A stretch of DNA of 64,000 nt from Virgibacillus litoralis (GTDB lineage Bacteria > Bacillota > Bacilli > Bacillales > Amphibacillaceae). Both the position numbers and the translations under genes were made by a program. Each line of letters starts with the position of its first letter. Within the stretch, counting starts at the first letter, position 1. Positions 7,192 to 16,652 of this stretch are shown piece by piece. The notes beneath the pieces are model-generated. The model made no database searches. It had not been told where the DNA came from and was given only the letters and a program-made list of their open reading frames with translations. The DNA lies in NCBI RefSeq assembly GCF_017873675.1, contig NZ_JAGGKK010000006.1:96883-160882 (forward strand), written 5' to 3'.

Positions 7192-8598
7192 ATGGATACA
7201 AAAACACAAACACTCGATTACAAGTTTATTAAACAAAACGCCGACACATTAACCCCAATTGGAATATACAAAAACCTTCATGGAACGAAGAAATTTCTTT
7301 TAGAGAGTTCATTCCAACATGAGGAGAAAGGTAAATATTCCTTTATTGGTACAGATCCTTACCAGGAAATCATCGGAGAAGGAAACGAAACATCTATTTT
7401 CAATCATGGGCAGGAAAAAAAGGAACAACAAACAGAAAATCCTTTATCCGTTTTAAAACAACAGTTGCCCAAAATGGATGTGGATCTGCCGTTTCCATTT
7501 TTCGGAGGTGCTGTAGGTTACATCGGATATGATTCAATCCGTTCCTATGAAAACATTGGCGATGATTTACCTGATGCTATTGAAATGCCAGATATTCATT
7601 TAATGCTTTATAAGAATGTTATTATTTTTGACCACAGCGATGAATCGGTTTACTTAGTCGCCACAAACCTTGAACAGCAGCCTGAATCTGTATTAGATGA
7701 ACGTCTAGAGGAATTAAAAAAGGCGTTACTACAAAATCAAACAACAGATCCAGCAACTGAGGGAGAGATCATATTCGAACCTGAAATGGATAAAGAAACA
7801 TTTATGCGTAATGTCGAAATTGCTAAAGAACATATAAACCAGGGCGATATCTTTCAAGTTGTCTTATCACAACGAATGAAGGCTACCATACATGGTGATC
7901 CGTTTTCGTTTTACCGAAAGTTGAGAAAGACTAACCCGTCGCCTTACATGTTCTACATCGACTTTGATGATTATGTCGTTTTGGGAGCATCGCCGGAAAG
8001 TCTTATTGAAACAACTGGTCAGGACATTATTACAAACCCAATCGCTGGAACACGCCCTCGTGGCAGAACAAAAGCTGAAGACAAAGAACTGACCAAGGAA
8101 CTTCTTGCTGACGAAAAGGAAATTTCCGAACATCGGATGTTAGTTGATTTAAGCCGCAATGATCTTGGGCGAGTTTGTGAAATTAATAGTATTTCTGTAC
8201 CAACTTACATGACTGTAGAAAAGTATCAGCATGTTATGCACATGGTTTCTGAAGTACACGGCAAATTAACTTCCCGTTTTTCAAGTATTGATGCTTTGAT
8301 ATCCTGCTTGCCTGCTGGAACAGTTTCCGGGGCACCAAAAATCCGGGCGATGCAGATAATTAATGACTTAGAAACTTTAAAGCGCGGTGTATATGCAGGC
8401 GGTGTTGGTTACATCAGCTTTAATTATGACATGAACATTGCCCTAACCATCCGATCATTGGTTGTAAAAAATAATTACGCCTACCTGCAGGCCGGTGCTG
8501 GTATTGTTTATGACTCAGATCCTGAGACCGAGTATAACGAAACATTGCATAAAGCAAGATCATTAATGGAGGTGACGAATTATGATTTTACTAATTGA
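7192..8598 (+). CDS. trpE: Anthranilate synthase component I
   Basis: A 468-residue enzyme that makes anthranilate from chorismate, using ammonia delivered by TrpG. The feedback-inhibition motif LLESS at about residues 39-43 is intact, so tryptophan should inhibit it. The chorismate-binding core is visible as ASPESLIE, NPIAGTRPRG, DLSRNDLGRV and AGTVSGAPK. The open frame extends upstream through the T-box, but AAAGGAG before the ATG at 7192 fixes the start after the attenuator. Its last 17 bases overlap trpG, which suggests translational coupling. First gene of the trpEGDCFBA operon. Confidence 0.96.
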   Translation: MDTKTQTLDYKFIKQNADTLTPIGIYKNLHGTKKFLLESSFQHEEKGKYSFIGTDPYQEIIGEGNETSIFNHGQEKKEQQTENPLSVLKQQLPKMDVDLPFPFFGGAVGYIGYDSIRSYENIGDDLPDAIEMPDIHLMLYKNVIIFDHSDESVYLVATNLEQQPESVLDERLEELKKALLQNQTTDPATEGEIIFEPEMDKETFMRNVEIAKEHINQGDIFQVVLSQRMKATIHGDPFSFYRKLRKTNPSPYMFYIDFDDYVVLGASPESLIETTGQDIITNPIAGTRPRGRTKAEDKELTKELLADEKEISEHRMLVDLSRNDLGRVCEINSISVPTYMTVEKYQHVMHMVSEVHGKLTSRFSSIDALISCLPAGTVSGAPKIRAMQIINDLETLKRGVYAGGVGYISFNYDMNIALTIRSLVVKNNYAYLQAGAGIVYDSDPETEYNETLHKARSLMEVTNYDFTN

Positions 8599-9181
8599 TA
8601 ACTATGATTCATTTACCTATAACATTTTCCATTACTTTGCCAGCCAAGGTGCTGAGGTAAAAGTTTGTCGGAATGATCAGATTACCATTGAAGAAATCTC
8701 TGAAATGAATCCGGAAGTTATCATTATATCCCCTGGCCCCGGAGTACCCGAAGATGCTGGAATCTGTACAGAGGTTGTAAAAGAGTTTCATAAAAACACA
8801 CCGATTCTTGGTATTTGCTTAGGGCATCAAGTAATCGCACATGCTTTAGGTGCCGCAATTAAACAGGCAAGCACAATCAAACATGGCAAAACATCCTTAA
8901 TTACACATAATGGCGACGGATTGTTTAATTATTTGACACAGCCGCTTGAAGTAATGCGTTACCATTCGCTGGTAATCAACCAACAAACATTACCAGACGA
9001 ATTAGAGGTCGTTGCCAAGTCTTTAGAGGATAACGAAATTATGGCGATTAAACACAGACAGTACCCAGTCTATGGCATACAGTTTCACCCTGAATCAATC
9101 GGCACATTAACTGGTATGAAGATGATTCAAAACTTTTTAGAAATAATCGGAAAGGAGTTTCGTCATGAAAAACTATCTTGA
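8582..9181 (+). CDS. trpG: Anthranilate synthase glutamine amidotransferase subunit
   Basis: A 199-residue class I glutamine amidotransferase that releases ammonia for TrpE. DNYDSFTYN, SPGPGVPEDAG, the nucleophile motif GICLGHQ (Cys about residue 79) and the Glu/His pair in YGIQFHPES are all present. The ribosome binding site GGAGGTGA lies inside the end of trpE. In Bacillus subtilis the trpG/pabA gene sits in the folate operon and serves both pathways; here it is inside the trp operon, so it may be dedicated to tryptophan, although sharing with PabB cannot be excluded. Confidence 0.94.
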   Translation: MILLIDNYDSFTYNIFHYFASQGAEVKVCRNDQITIEEISEMNPEVIIISPGPGVPEDAGICTEVVKEFHKNTPILGICLGHQVIAHALGAAIKQASTIKHGKTSLITHNGDGLFNYLTQPLEVMRYHSLVINQQTLPDELEVVAKSLEDNEIMAIKHRQYPVYGIQFHPESIGTLTGMKMIQNFLEIIGKEFRHEKLS

Positions 9182-10190
9182 AAAATTATTGAATAAAGAA
9201 AACCTTAATCGGGAGGAAATGAAAGATGCCACAGCATACTGTTTCTCAAATGAAGTTAGCGAGAGTGAACTCGCTTCGTTCTTAACAGCATTACGAGCTA
9301 AAGGGGAAACACCAGAGGAAATTGCTGGTCTTGTTGAAGTTGTTCGTTCCGAGTCAAACCAAAATACAGATAGTCTGCCTAATGTAATGGATAATTGCGG
9401 TACAGGTGGTGACCGCTCATACAGCTTTAACATTAGTACGACCGCAGCGTTTGTGATTGCCGGTGCTGGTGTGACAATCGCCAAGCATGGTAATCGCAGT
9501 ATTACAAGTAAAACAGGAAGCGCAGACGTACTGGAACATTTGGGTGTTTCTTTATCCTTTTCAAAACAACATGTAGAGGAAATGCTGCACGATAACAACA
9601 TCGCCTTTTTATTCGCTCCACATGTTCATCAGGGAATGAAGCGATTCATGAAGGTACGCAAGGATTTACGAATACCAACGATTTTTAACCTAATTGGACC
9701 ACTAACAAATCCTGTCGATTTAGACTCACAGCTTTTAGGCGTTTACCGTCGTGATATACTGCCTATGCTTGCTGAAACGCTACACAAATTAGGCAGAAAG
9801 CGCGCACTTGTGATAAACGGTGCTGGATATATGGATGAGGCATCACTTGCTGGTGAGAACCATATCACATTACTGGATCAGGGAAAAATCACTTCATTTA
9901 CACTGCATCCATCTGAGGTCAACTTGCCTGTCTATGATAATCAGCAAATCCGTGGCGGAGACGCAAAGGATAACGCAAAAATTTTACTGCAGGTTTTACA
10001 AGGAAAGCAAGGTCCCTATTACGATACGATACTTCTGAATGCCGGCCTTGGAATATTTGCAAATGGTGCTGCATCATCCATTCAAGAAGGTATTACGAAA
10101 GCCAAGGAAAGTATCGATAGTGGAGCAGCATTGGAAAAACTGCAACGACTAGTGGAATACAGTAATAAAGTTTCAAGTGAGGCGATGTAA
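9165..10190 (+). CDS. trpD: Anthranilate phosphoribosyltransferase
   Basis: A 341-residue enzyme that transfers phosphoribose from PRPP to anthranilate. The PRPP-binding loop is DNCGTGGD (residues about 75-82), followed by SFNISTTAAFVIAGAGV and KHGNRSITSKTGSADVLE, all family signatures. Length is normal. The start codon overlaps the end of trpG by 17 bases with AAAGGAG ahead of it, again consistent with coupled translation. Confidence 0.95.
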   Translation: MKNYLEKLLNKENLNREEMKDATAYCFSNEVSESELASFLTALRAKGETPEEIAGLVEVVRSESNQNTDSLPNVMDNCGTGGDRSYSFNISTTAAFVIAGAGVTIAKHGNRSITSKTGSADVLEHLGVSLSFSKQHVEEMLHDNNIAFLFAPHVHQGMKRFMKVRKDLRIPTIFNLIGPLTNPVDLDSQLLGVYRRDILPMLAETLHKLGRKRALVINGAGYMDEASLAGENHITLLDQGKITSFTLHPSEVNLPVYDNQQIRGGDAKDNAKILLQVLQGKQGPYYDTILLNAGLGIFANGAASSIQEGITKAKESIDSGAALEKLQRLVEYSNKVSSEAM

Positions 10191-10191
10191 T

Positions 10192-10992
10192 ATGACTATT
10201 TTAGATAAAATTGTTAGCCAAAAGGAAATAGAAGTTGAGATTTTGAAAAAAGAGCCATTGCCTAAATTTTCGAATGGAGCCAAATCGATTAAGAAAATTG
10301 AACATACCTTTCATAACACACAGCAAATGAATGTTATCGCTGAAATTAAGCGCTCTTCCCCATCAAAAGGTGAAATTGATATGGCGGTTGATCCGGTAAA
10401 ACAAGCAAAATTATATGAGTCATGTGGTGCTGGCGCGATTTCTGTCCTGACCGATGAAACATTTTTCAACGGTTCGATGGAAGATTTACGAAACGTTCGT
10501 GAGGCAGTTGATCTTCCTATTCTTTGTAAAGATTTTATGATTGATTCGATTCAAATTGACCATGCAAAAGCTGCAGGTGCTTCGATAATTCTCTTAATCG
10601 TCGCTGCACTCTCAGATAATAAGCTTCATGAACTATTTGAATATGCAACACATCAAGGGCTTGAGGTGCTTTGTGAAGTTCATGATGAGAACGAAATGAC
10701 AAGAGCCCTCGAACTCGGGGCAACCATTATTGGGATTAATAATCGAAATTTAAAAACCTTTGAAGTTGATTTGTCTGCTACAGAGCAACTGGCATCGATG
10801 GTGAACAATCCAAATACAATACTGATTAGTGAAAGTGGTATTAAATCCCGCGATGATGTCATTCAAGTCGGCAAAGAGGATGTGAACGGCATACTCGTCG
10901 GTGAAACATTAATGCGTTCCAATAACATAGCAGCACTTTTCAACGATTTGAAAATCCCCATAACAAAGGGAGGTATACCAAATGCTCGTTAA
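10192..10992 (+). CDS. trpC: Indole-3-glycerol phosphate synthase
   Basis: A 266-residue TIM-barrel enzyme that closes the indole ring to make indole-3-glycerol phosphate. VIAEIKRSSPSKG holds the catalytic Glu and Lys, and LCKDFMID, GINNRNLKTF and ISESGI are further active-site loops. The in-frame GTG at 10177 lies inside the ribosome binding site AGTGAGG, so the ATG at 10192, one base after the trpD stop, is the start. Encoded separately from TrpF, unlike the fused enterobacterial enzyme. Confidence 0.94.
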   Translation: MTILDKIVSQKEIEVEILKKEPLPKFSNGAKSIKKIEHTFHNTQQMNVIAEIKRSSPSKGEIDMAVDPVKQAKLYESCGAGAISVLTDETFFNGSMEDLRNVREAVDLPILCKDFMIDSIQIDHAKAAGASIILLIVAALSDNKLHELFEYATHQGLEVLCEVHDENEMTRALELGATIIGINNRNLKTFEVDLSATEQLASMVNNPNTILISESGIKSRDDVIQVGKEDVNGILVGETLMRSNNIAALFNDLKIPITKGGIPNAR

Positions 10993-11575
10993 AATCTGTG
11001 GTATAAAAACTGTAGAAGCTGCCAAAGAGGTTGTTAACGCTGGTGCTGATTTTATCGGATTTGTTTTTGCATCAAGTAAACGACAAATCACACCAGAAAA
11101 GGCTGCACAGATTAGTGCTGCTATCCCTTCTTCTGTTAAAAAAGTTGGTGTATTTGTAAACGAGTCAGAAAGAAATATTTTACAGACAGCCGAGCAAGTA
11201 GGGTTAGATGTTATACAGCTCCATGGTGATGAGACAGCTGAGTTTGCTGCAAAGCTCCCATATACAGTAATTAAAGCATTTCCGATGATTACGGAACAAA
11301 AAAATGCCATGCAATCATATCCAAGTGATTATTATCTGGTTGACAGTCCAAAAGGGCCAAACCGTGGCGGTAATGGAACAACATTTGACTGGAATCTATT
11401 ACAAGACCTGAACCTATCGAAAATTATTTTAGCAGGTGGACTTACCCCAGAAAATGTGCAGTCAGCAATTACAACTGCAAACCCTGCAGGTGTGGACGTA
11501 TCAAGTGGAGTTGAAACAGATGGAGAGAAGGATTTAGCCAAAATAAACCAATTTATTAGGAATGCGAAAGGATGA
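10982..11575 (+). CDS. trpF: Phosphoribosylanthranilate isomerase
   Basis: A 197-residue TIM-barrel isomerase that converts phosphoribosyl-anthranilate to the enolic CdRP. The start [10 protein letters not shown] carries the catalytic Cys, GFVFASSKR and VQLHGDE-type segments are present, and the C-terminal DVSSGVET binds phosphate. It overlaps trpC by 11 bases, with AAAGGGAGG upstream. Confidence 0.93.
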   Translation: MLVKICGIKTVEAAKEVVNAGADFIGFVFASSKRQITPEKAAQISAAIPSSVKKVGVFVNESERNILQTAEQVGLDVIQLHGDETAEFAAKLPYTVIKAFPMITEQKNAMQSYPSDYYLVDSPKGPNRGGNGTTFDWNLLQDLNLSKIILAGGLTPENVQSAITTANPAGVDVSSGVETDGEKDLAKINQFIRNAKG

Positions 11576-11580
11576 AAACA

Positions 11581-12786
11581 ATGACAACATATACAATGCC
11601 AGATGAAAAAGGAAGATACGGCAATTACGGCGGGAGATTTGTTCCTGAGTTATTAATGCCAGCACTTCTTGAATTGGAAGAGTCCTATGAAGAAGCAATA
11701 AAGGACCCTGCTTTTTTAAAAGAACTAGATTACTATTCCAAAAATTATGTGGGACGTGAAACGCCGCTTTATCATGCCCAAAATTTATCCAATAAATTAG
11801 GCGGACCTTCTATTTATCTAAAACGCGAAGACCTTAACCATACAGGCGCACATAAAATTAATAACACTGTCGGTCAAGCGTTATTAACCCTTCGAATGGG
11901 AAAAAAGAAAGTTGTCGCAGAAACCGGTGCCGGCCAGCATGGTGTTGCTACCGCTACAGTTTGTGCACTACTTGGCCTTGAATGTGTTGTATTCATGGGT
12001 GCAGAAGACATTAAGCGGCAAAAACTGAATGTCTTCCGGATGGAATTGCTTGGCGCTAAAGTCGAAAGTGTATCACAAGGAAGCGGAACACTAAAAGATG
12101 CTGTTAATGAAGCATTACGCTACTGGGTAAGTCATGTTGAAGATACGCACTATATTATCGGTTCCGTCGTGGGGCCACACCCTTTTCCGAAAATCGTCCG
12201 TGATTTCCAGTCTGTTATCGGCGAGGAATCAAAACAACAGTACCATGCGGAAACAGGCTCTCTACCTGATGCAGTTATTGCCTGTGTTGGCGGAGGAAGC
12301 AACGCAATGGGAATGTTCTATCCATTTATTCAGGATGAAAATGTCAAGATGTATGGGGTTGAAGCAGGGGGAAGTGGGATTGAAACAAACAAACATGCTG
12401 CAACACTGACTGCAGGAAGTATTGGTATACTGCACGGAACTATGTCCCACTTGCTTCAGGACGAACATGGCCAAATAGAAGAAGCACATTCGATTTCTGC
12501 CGGACTTGATTACCCAGGAGTTGGTCCAGAACACAGCCACCTCCACCAATCAGACCGAGTGACCTATACATCCATTACGGACCAGGAAGCAATTGACGCA
12601 TTTAAGTTCCTATCCCAAACAGAAGGAATCATCCCTGCTTTGGAAAGCGCCCACGCTGTTGCATTTGCCATGAAACTTGCAAAAGAGATGGAAGCATCAG
12701 AGTCGATTGTTATTTGTTTATCCGGTCGTGGCGACAAGGATGTTGAATCAGTAAAAGATGTACTGGGAGGTAATCCAAATGAGTAA
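11581..12786 (+). CDS. trpB: Tryptophan synthase beta chain
   Basis: A 401-residue PLP enzyme that condenses indole with serine. The PLP lysine is in HTGAHKINN, the phosphate-binding loop is GGGSNAMG, and [13 protein letters not shown] marks the N-terminus. An upstream ATG at 11572 overlaps the trpF stop but leaves no room for ribosome binding; AAAGG placed nine bases before the ATG at 11581 supports the shorter start. The C-terminal SGRGDKDV is conserved. Forms a channelled complex with TrpA, the next gene. Confidence 0.95.
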   Translation: MTTYTMPDEKGRYGNYGGRFVPELLMPALLELEESYEEAIKDPAFLKELDYYSKNYVGRETPLYHAQNLSNKLGGPSIYLKREDLNHTGAHKINNTVGQALLTLRMGKKKVVAETGAGQHGVATATVCALLGLECVVFMGAEDIKRQKLNVFRMELLGAKVESVSQGSGTLKDAVNEALRYWVSHVEDTHYIIGSVVGPHPFPKIVRDFQSVIGEESKQQYHAETGSLPDAVIACVGGGSNAMGMFYPFIQDENVKMYGVEAGGSGIETNKHAATLTAGSIGILHGTMSHLLQDEHGQIEEAHSISAGLDYPGVGPEHSHLHQSDRVTYTSITDQEAIDAFKFLSQTEGIIPALESAHAVAFAMKLAKEMEASESIVICLSGRGDKDVESVKDVLGGNPNE

Positions 12787-13552
12787 CCAAGCGTTAGATT
12801 TAGCTTTAAAAGAAAAACAGGAAGCAGACGAAAATATATTAATCCCATATATAATGGCTGGCGATGGCGGACTGGATATATTGGAAGATCGATTGAATTT
12901 TCTGCAGGAATGTGGTGCAGCAGCTGTTGAACTTGGGATTCCCTTCTCAGACCCGGTAGCAGATGGACCTACTATTCAAGATGCCGGAAATCGAGCACTT
13001 GAAAATGGAACAACGCTTACCAGCGTCCTGGAAACACTGCAACGTTTTCGTGAAAGACGATCAATTCCCGTTATTCTCATGACTTATTTGAATCCTATCT
13101 ATGCTTATGGTGTTGAAAATTTCGCTAAAGATTGTGCAAGCGCTGGTGTTAACGGTGTTATAATTCCAGACCTGCCGTTAGAAGAAGAAACCATCATAAT
13201 TGATTATTTAAAGAAATATTCTGTTTCATGTATCCGCCTGGTTGCTATGACAAGTCCTCCGGAACGAATTGAAAAAATCACGCAACGTACGGAAGGATTT
13301 CTCTATGCTGTTTCTGTTACTGGAACGACAGGGGCAAGAACAACACATGATAGCAAAGTAAAAACCTATTTACAGAAGCTGAAAAAATCAACAGAAAGCC
13401 CAGTCCTAGCGGGATTTGGTGTCTCCAACTCTGAAAAAGCACTCGAACTGGCTGCTGCTTGTGACGGTGTTGTCATTGGAAGTAAAATTGTCGACCTGTT
13501 TAATCAAGGAAAATCAGATGAAATTAGAGAACTGCTGCTGGAAAGCAGATAA
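12779..13552 (+). CDS. trpA: Tryptophan synthase alpha chain
   Basis: A 257-residue TIM-barrel subunit that cleaves indole-3-glycerol phosphate to indole for Trp[18 protein letters not shown] has the catalytic Glu, PDLPLEE the catalytic Asp, and GFGVSN and GVVIGSKIV bind phosphate. GGGAGG precedes the ATG at 12779, which overlaps the end of trpB; an upstream in-frame ATG at 12758 lacks such a site. Last gene of the operon, followed by a strong terminator. Confidence 0.95.
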   Translation: MSNQALDLALKEKQEADENILIPYIMAGDGGLDILEDRLNFLQECGAAAVELGIPFSDPVADGPTIQDAGNRALENGTTLTSVLETLQRFRERRSIPVILMTYLNPIYAYGVENFAKDCASAGVNGVIIPDLPLEEETIIIDYLKKYSVSCIRLVAMTSPPERIEKITQRTEGFLYAVSVTGTTGARTTHDSKVKTYLQKLKKSTESPVLAGFGVSNSEKALELAAACDGVVIGSKIVDLFNQGKSDEIRELLLESR

Positions 13553-13556
13553 ATAA

Positions 13557-13606
13557 AACCTGTCACGCCTTGGCTCAAAGATTAACCGAAGCGTGACAGG
13601 CTTTTA
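13557..13606. terminator. Terminator after trpA, shared with the converging SHOCT gene
   Basis: CCTGTCACGC (13559-13568) and GCGTGACAGG (13591-13600) form a 10-bp stem followed by CTTTTATTCATTTTT. It overlaps the stop codon of the convergent SHOCT gene. Confidence 0.88.
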
Positions 13607-13810
13607 TTCATTTTTCTGCTTTTTACGGGCATCCTGATATTCCTCTTCAGTTATTTCACCTCTGTCATATCGTTCTTTTAATATATCGAGCGAACTTTTA
13701 ACAGGGTTCTTTTTAGCCCTGAAGCGAATTATGATAACTACTAGAATAACCGCAACAATTACGGATAAACCAAATCTGATGTAACCCTCTGTTAGTATAG
13801 ATAACAGCAT
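13604..13810 (-). CDS. Small membrane protein with C-terminal SHOCT domain
   Basis: A 68-residue protein: one transmembrane helix at residues about 10-30 (IRFGLSVIVAVILVVIIIRF), then a SHOCT motif, LDILKERYDRGEITEEEYQ. SHOCT (short C-terminal) domains are small oligomerisation or interaction modules found at the ends of many membrane proteins; a specific role is not known. GAGGTGATATC lies upstream of the ATG. Monocistronic and convergent with trpA. Confidence 0.82.
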   Translation of the reverse strand: MLLSILTEGYIRFGLSVIVAVILVVIIIRFRAKKNPVKSSLDILKERYDRGEITEEEYQDARKKQKNE

Positions 13811-13882
13811 GATATCACCTCACTGTTACTATTTCCTATTTTGTAGGTTTTAAGCATGACCAAATACATGGCTTAACGTAAC

Positions 13883-14215
13883 GGGTTCAGTTTTGGGGGA
13901 TAACATTAAAAATCACATAATAATTAGCATACATTTCGCCCCCTGTTGTTGAATAACCCATTTATTAACGGAATGAGGATCCGGTTTACTGTCTTGACGG
14001 ATCCTCGTTCCGTTATTTGCTTGAAAACCCTCGTTTTAAGCATGGCGGTGAATCCTCATTCCGCTATTTGTCATTTTCGCCTCAATTTCGGCTGATTTTC
14101 TGCTTTTAACGGAACGAGGATCCGTCTCACCCTTCCGACAGCACTTTTTCAGCTATTTAGCGGAACGAGGATTCACTTCGATTGTTTGACCGATCCGGGT
14201 GGCAATACTTCATCT
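13883..14215 (+). repeat. Repeat family R1, copy 1 (GGATCC palindrome element)
   Basis: A 330-bp intergenic element built from the motif AACGGAAYGAGGATCCG and its complement in alternating orientation, for example AACGGAATGAGGATCCG near 13969 facing CGGATCCTCGTTCCGTTA near 13999. It shares a GTTGTTGAATAACCCATTTA block and both flanks with a second copy on the opposite strand at 35394-35681, and a part recurs at 63841-63925. No open frame. It fills the gap between the SHOCT and AraC genes. Confidence 0.85.
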
Positions 14216-14286
14216 TCTTATTGAAAAATCCTGCCAGTTAAATACAAACCATATCCCCTAAAACTGAATCCGTCAGACTTAACGTA

Positions 14287-15147
14287 TTATTTTTTCACAA
14301 TCGGAATCCAGATTTCACAATGGTGATCTTCAGCAGTTATATCTCCGTCGATAGGGTAAACCTCGAGTTCTGGACCACCCGCATGTTCATACCCAGTAGC
14401 AGGAAACCATTCAGCAAAAATACGCTCCCAGACTTTTTGAATTGTATCAGGAATCGGACCGATAACCGGAAAAACTGCCCAGGTTGACGCAGGTATTACT
14501 TTTTCCTCCCAATCGGATGATGACTTCCTACCAGACTCAACCCCAATAAAATAGGTTAATTTTTCCTGTTCTTTATCAAATTCCATGCATGCGCCATAAA
14601 TAAACTTTGCACCATAACTTTTCTCCAGCTTCTCTGACACACCATTACTATTAACCTCATCCCAAAAAGCTGGAATCCTGCGAAGGTTTTCCCCATTAAT
14701 TGTTGTCGTACGAATACCCTTGCCAACAATAGTAAATTCTTCCTTTTCCACAATCCGGTAATCCATTTCCACATCACCCTTTAATTGAATTTGAAATGAG
14801 AGACGCGGGAAAGCCTTCAATTGTTTATTCTGATCACGAACGGCAGATGGACTTATTCCGTGTATTTTACGGAAGGCTTTTGAAAATGACTCTGGCGTTT
14901 CATACCCGTATTTAAATGCAACGTCTATTACTCTTCTCTCCGAATGCATCAGTTCTTGTGCAGCCCTCGTTAGCCTGCGTTTGCGGATATATTCCGCAAC
15001 ATTTACTCCCGTTAACATATGGAACATTCGCTGAAAATGAAACTTCGACATACAAGCAACTGCAGCGACATGTTCAATATGCAAATCCGCTTCCAGGTTC
15101 TTTTCAATGTAATTAATACTTGCAGCCATCCGTTGAAGTCCTTCCAT
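14287..15147 (-). CDS. AraC-family regulator with GyrI-like effector domain
   Basis: A 286-residue regulator. The N-terminal 105 residues hold two helix-turn-helix units: LHIEHVAAVACMSKFHFQRM and the recognition-type RRVIDVAFKYGYETPESFSK with FRKIHGISPSAVR. Residues about 125-286 form a GyrI/AraC effector-binding domain (FTIVGKGIRTT, YFIGVE, WAVFPVIGPIPDTI, HCEIWIPI). The Rob/SoxS-like layout often senses drugs or small hydrophobic ligands. A strong AAAGGAGGGGG site precedes the ATG. It lies downstream of the S66 peptidase gene on the same strand, 70 bp away, but a separate promoter cannot be excluded. Confidence 0.87.
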   Translation of the reverse strand: MEGLQRMAASINYIEKNLEADLHIEHVAAVACMSKFHFQRMFHMLTGVNVAEYIRKRRLTRAAQELMHSERRVIDVAFKYGYETPESFSKAFRKIHGISPSAVRDQNKQLKAFPRLSFQIQLKGDVEMDYRIVEKEEFTIVGKGIRTTTINGENLRRIPAFWDEVNSNGVSEKLEKSYGAKFIYGACMEFDKEQEKLTYFIGVESGRKSSSDWEEKVIPASTWAVFPVIGPIPDTIQKVWERIFAEWFPATGYEHAGGPELEVYPIDGDITAEDHHCEIWIPIVKK

Positions 15148-15217
15148 GTGCGCCCCCTCCTTTCCTAATCCAACCTTAGCATTCTCGTGTTCTCACATCC
15201 TGTTATTCTATGCTTTT

Positions 15218-16234
15218 TTAGGACAGCAACCATTGCTCTACACTACCCTTCCCATTATCTACCTTTACTTTTGCATATGCACCATTAATAAATGTCATCT
15301 GAGGCGGGACATGGCCACAATCAATATCGTATATGATTGGAATGCCCAATTCAGACTCAAACTCCCGATAAACATCTTGTACCTGATAACCCTCAACTGG
15401 ATGGTTTGCACTGCTTCGTCCAAACATGATACCTGTGCAGTTATCAAACCATCCAGCAAGCTTCATTTGAATCAGCGTTCGCTTTAAATCAGTTGTCGGC
15501 ATATCACAGTTCTCAAAATACCATAGAATTGGTTCACCACTGATTGTATTCTTTTGAAAATCTAGAACATTACCATATGATGTGCCAATAAGATGCCTTA
15601 TTACATCAATACACCCTCCAAGCAAACGGCCTTTTACTAAAACATCTTCATCACTAATCGTTTTCCATACCGTTTCTTCTGTTAAGTGAAAAACATGTGG
15701 AGAAGGATTCTCATGATCCCACTCTTTTTGATACTTTTCCGATGAATGCTGGATAATTGATTCCCCGTCATTTGCTGTTAGTACAGCCTCCCACATTGCT
15801 GTGGTATTATCTGAATATTCCCCACGTAAATCTACCAGGTTAGTACCATGCGCTGTAGCAATTCCTGTTTTCAATGTAATAGCTAGTAATAAAACACTCG
15901 TATCAGAGTACCCTAGAATCCACTTAGCTGGAATGGCGTTAAAATCTAACTTGTGAAGTATCTCCATTAGTAATTCGCCACCCCAAGGCGGGATAATCAT
16001 ATCAATACTTTCATCCTGAATCATTTTATTAAATTCAGCAGCACGTTTTTCAGCAGGTGCAGACTTTGCCTTTACTTGCGTCCATAAGGTCTCTCCACAT
16101 TCAATCTGATACCCTTTCTCCTCCATTCGGTTACAAGCCTGCTTAAACATTTCATGCAGTTCCTGTTCAACACCTGAAGAAGGCGCTGTTACACCAATGG
16201 TTGCATTATTTTTTAGCGTTGGATACGTAATCAT
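15218..16234 (-). CDS. S66 family peptidase (LD-carboxypeptidase / MccF-like)
   Basis: A 338-residue protein of peptidase family S66, which includes LdcA (muropeptide L,D-carboxypeptidase) and MccF (microcin C7 self-immunity). GVTAPSSGVE opens the N-terminal domain, PPWGGELLMEIL and GYSDTSVLLLA contain the nucleophile Ser, and the C-terminal Glu/His pair lies in YFENCD and DCGHVPPQ. Length and a missing signal peptide fit a cytoplasmic enzyme. MccF-like members cleave acyl-nucleotide antibiotics, so either recycling or immunity is possible. AAGGGGAGGG before the ATG at 16234 decides the start over an open ATG at 16270. Confidence 0.86.
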   Translation of the reverse strand: MITYPTLKNNATIGVTAPSSGVEQELHEMFKQACNRMEEKGYQIECGETLWTQVKAKSAPAEKRAAEFNKMIQDESIDMIIPPWGGELLMEILHKLDFNAIPAKWILGYSDTSVLLLAITLKTGIATAHGTNLVDLRGEYSDNTTAMWEAVLTANDGESIIQHSSEKYQKEWDHENPSPHVFHLTEETVWKTISDEDVLVKGRLLGGCIDVIRHLIGTSYGNVLDFQKNTISGEPILWYFENCDMPTTDLKRTLIQMKLAGWFDNCTGIMFGRSSANHPVEGYQVQDVYREFESELGIPIIYDIDCGHVPPQMTFINGAYAKVKVDNGKGSVEQWLLS

Positions 16235-16380
16235 GATTAACCCTCCCCTTAAATTATTATTGGTTATCATATCACAATAAGGCCTAATATACAGCTATCT
16301 TACAATGATTTTGTATCGAATTGGGTATGCTATTATGAAACAATCCCTCAAATGTTTTATCCGACAAAAACCAGAAGGGC

Positions 16381-16421
16381 AAAAAAACCGCACATTCCAA
16401 TAGAATGTGCGGTTTTTTATA
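16381..16421. terminator. Strong bidirectional terminator with no gene feeding it
   Basis: AAAAAACCGCACATTC and GAATGTGCGGTTTTTT form a 16-bp near-perfect stem with A and T tracts on both sides. Both neighbouring genes start on either side and point away from it, so it would end a short transcript that starts within this gap. Confidence 0.8.
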
Positions 16422-16601
16422 ATAATTCATGGGTTAAATCTATTACAAGACTTGTATCGATTTATACTAAATTATATGTACTGAAGCAAAAGATGTATCA
16501 GCATATACCCTAATACAACCGCATATTACTGCTAATACCCTAGACAAGTTGCTCATTTTTAATAGAAATAGACTAGTAAACAGCCAATATATAATCCCTC
16601 A

Positions 16602-16610
16602 CATAACTTA
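16602..16610 (+). promoter_or_regulatory. Possible sigma-K -10 of the coat gene
   Basis: CATAACTTA fits the sigma-K -10 pattern CATA-N3-TA and lies 51 bp before the coat gene start codon. A matching AC at -35 is not evident, so this is tentative. Confidence 0.4.
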
Positions 16611-16652
16611 ATAGTGCACCAAACAAATCTAATAATAGGGAGAGATTTTTTT

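Larger units (their letters stand above)
16235..16652. other. Divergent gap with an unpaired terminator
   Basis: About 420 bp between the S66 gene (minus) and the coat gene (plus). It holds the hairpin at 16381-16421, an extended -10-like TGCTATTAT near 16330, and a sigma-K-like -10 at 16602-16610. No open frame of note. Confidence 0.5.

Noticed and set aside
16602..16610. A complete sigma-K promoter for the CotY/Z gene
   Set aside because: Only the -10 fits; the -35 AC is not at the right distance. Kept as a low-confidence -10 only.
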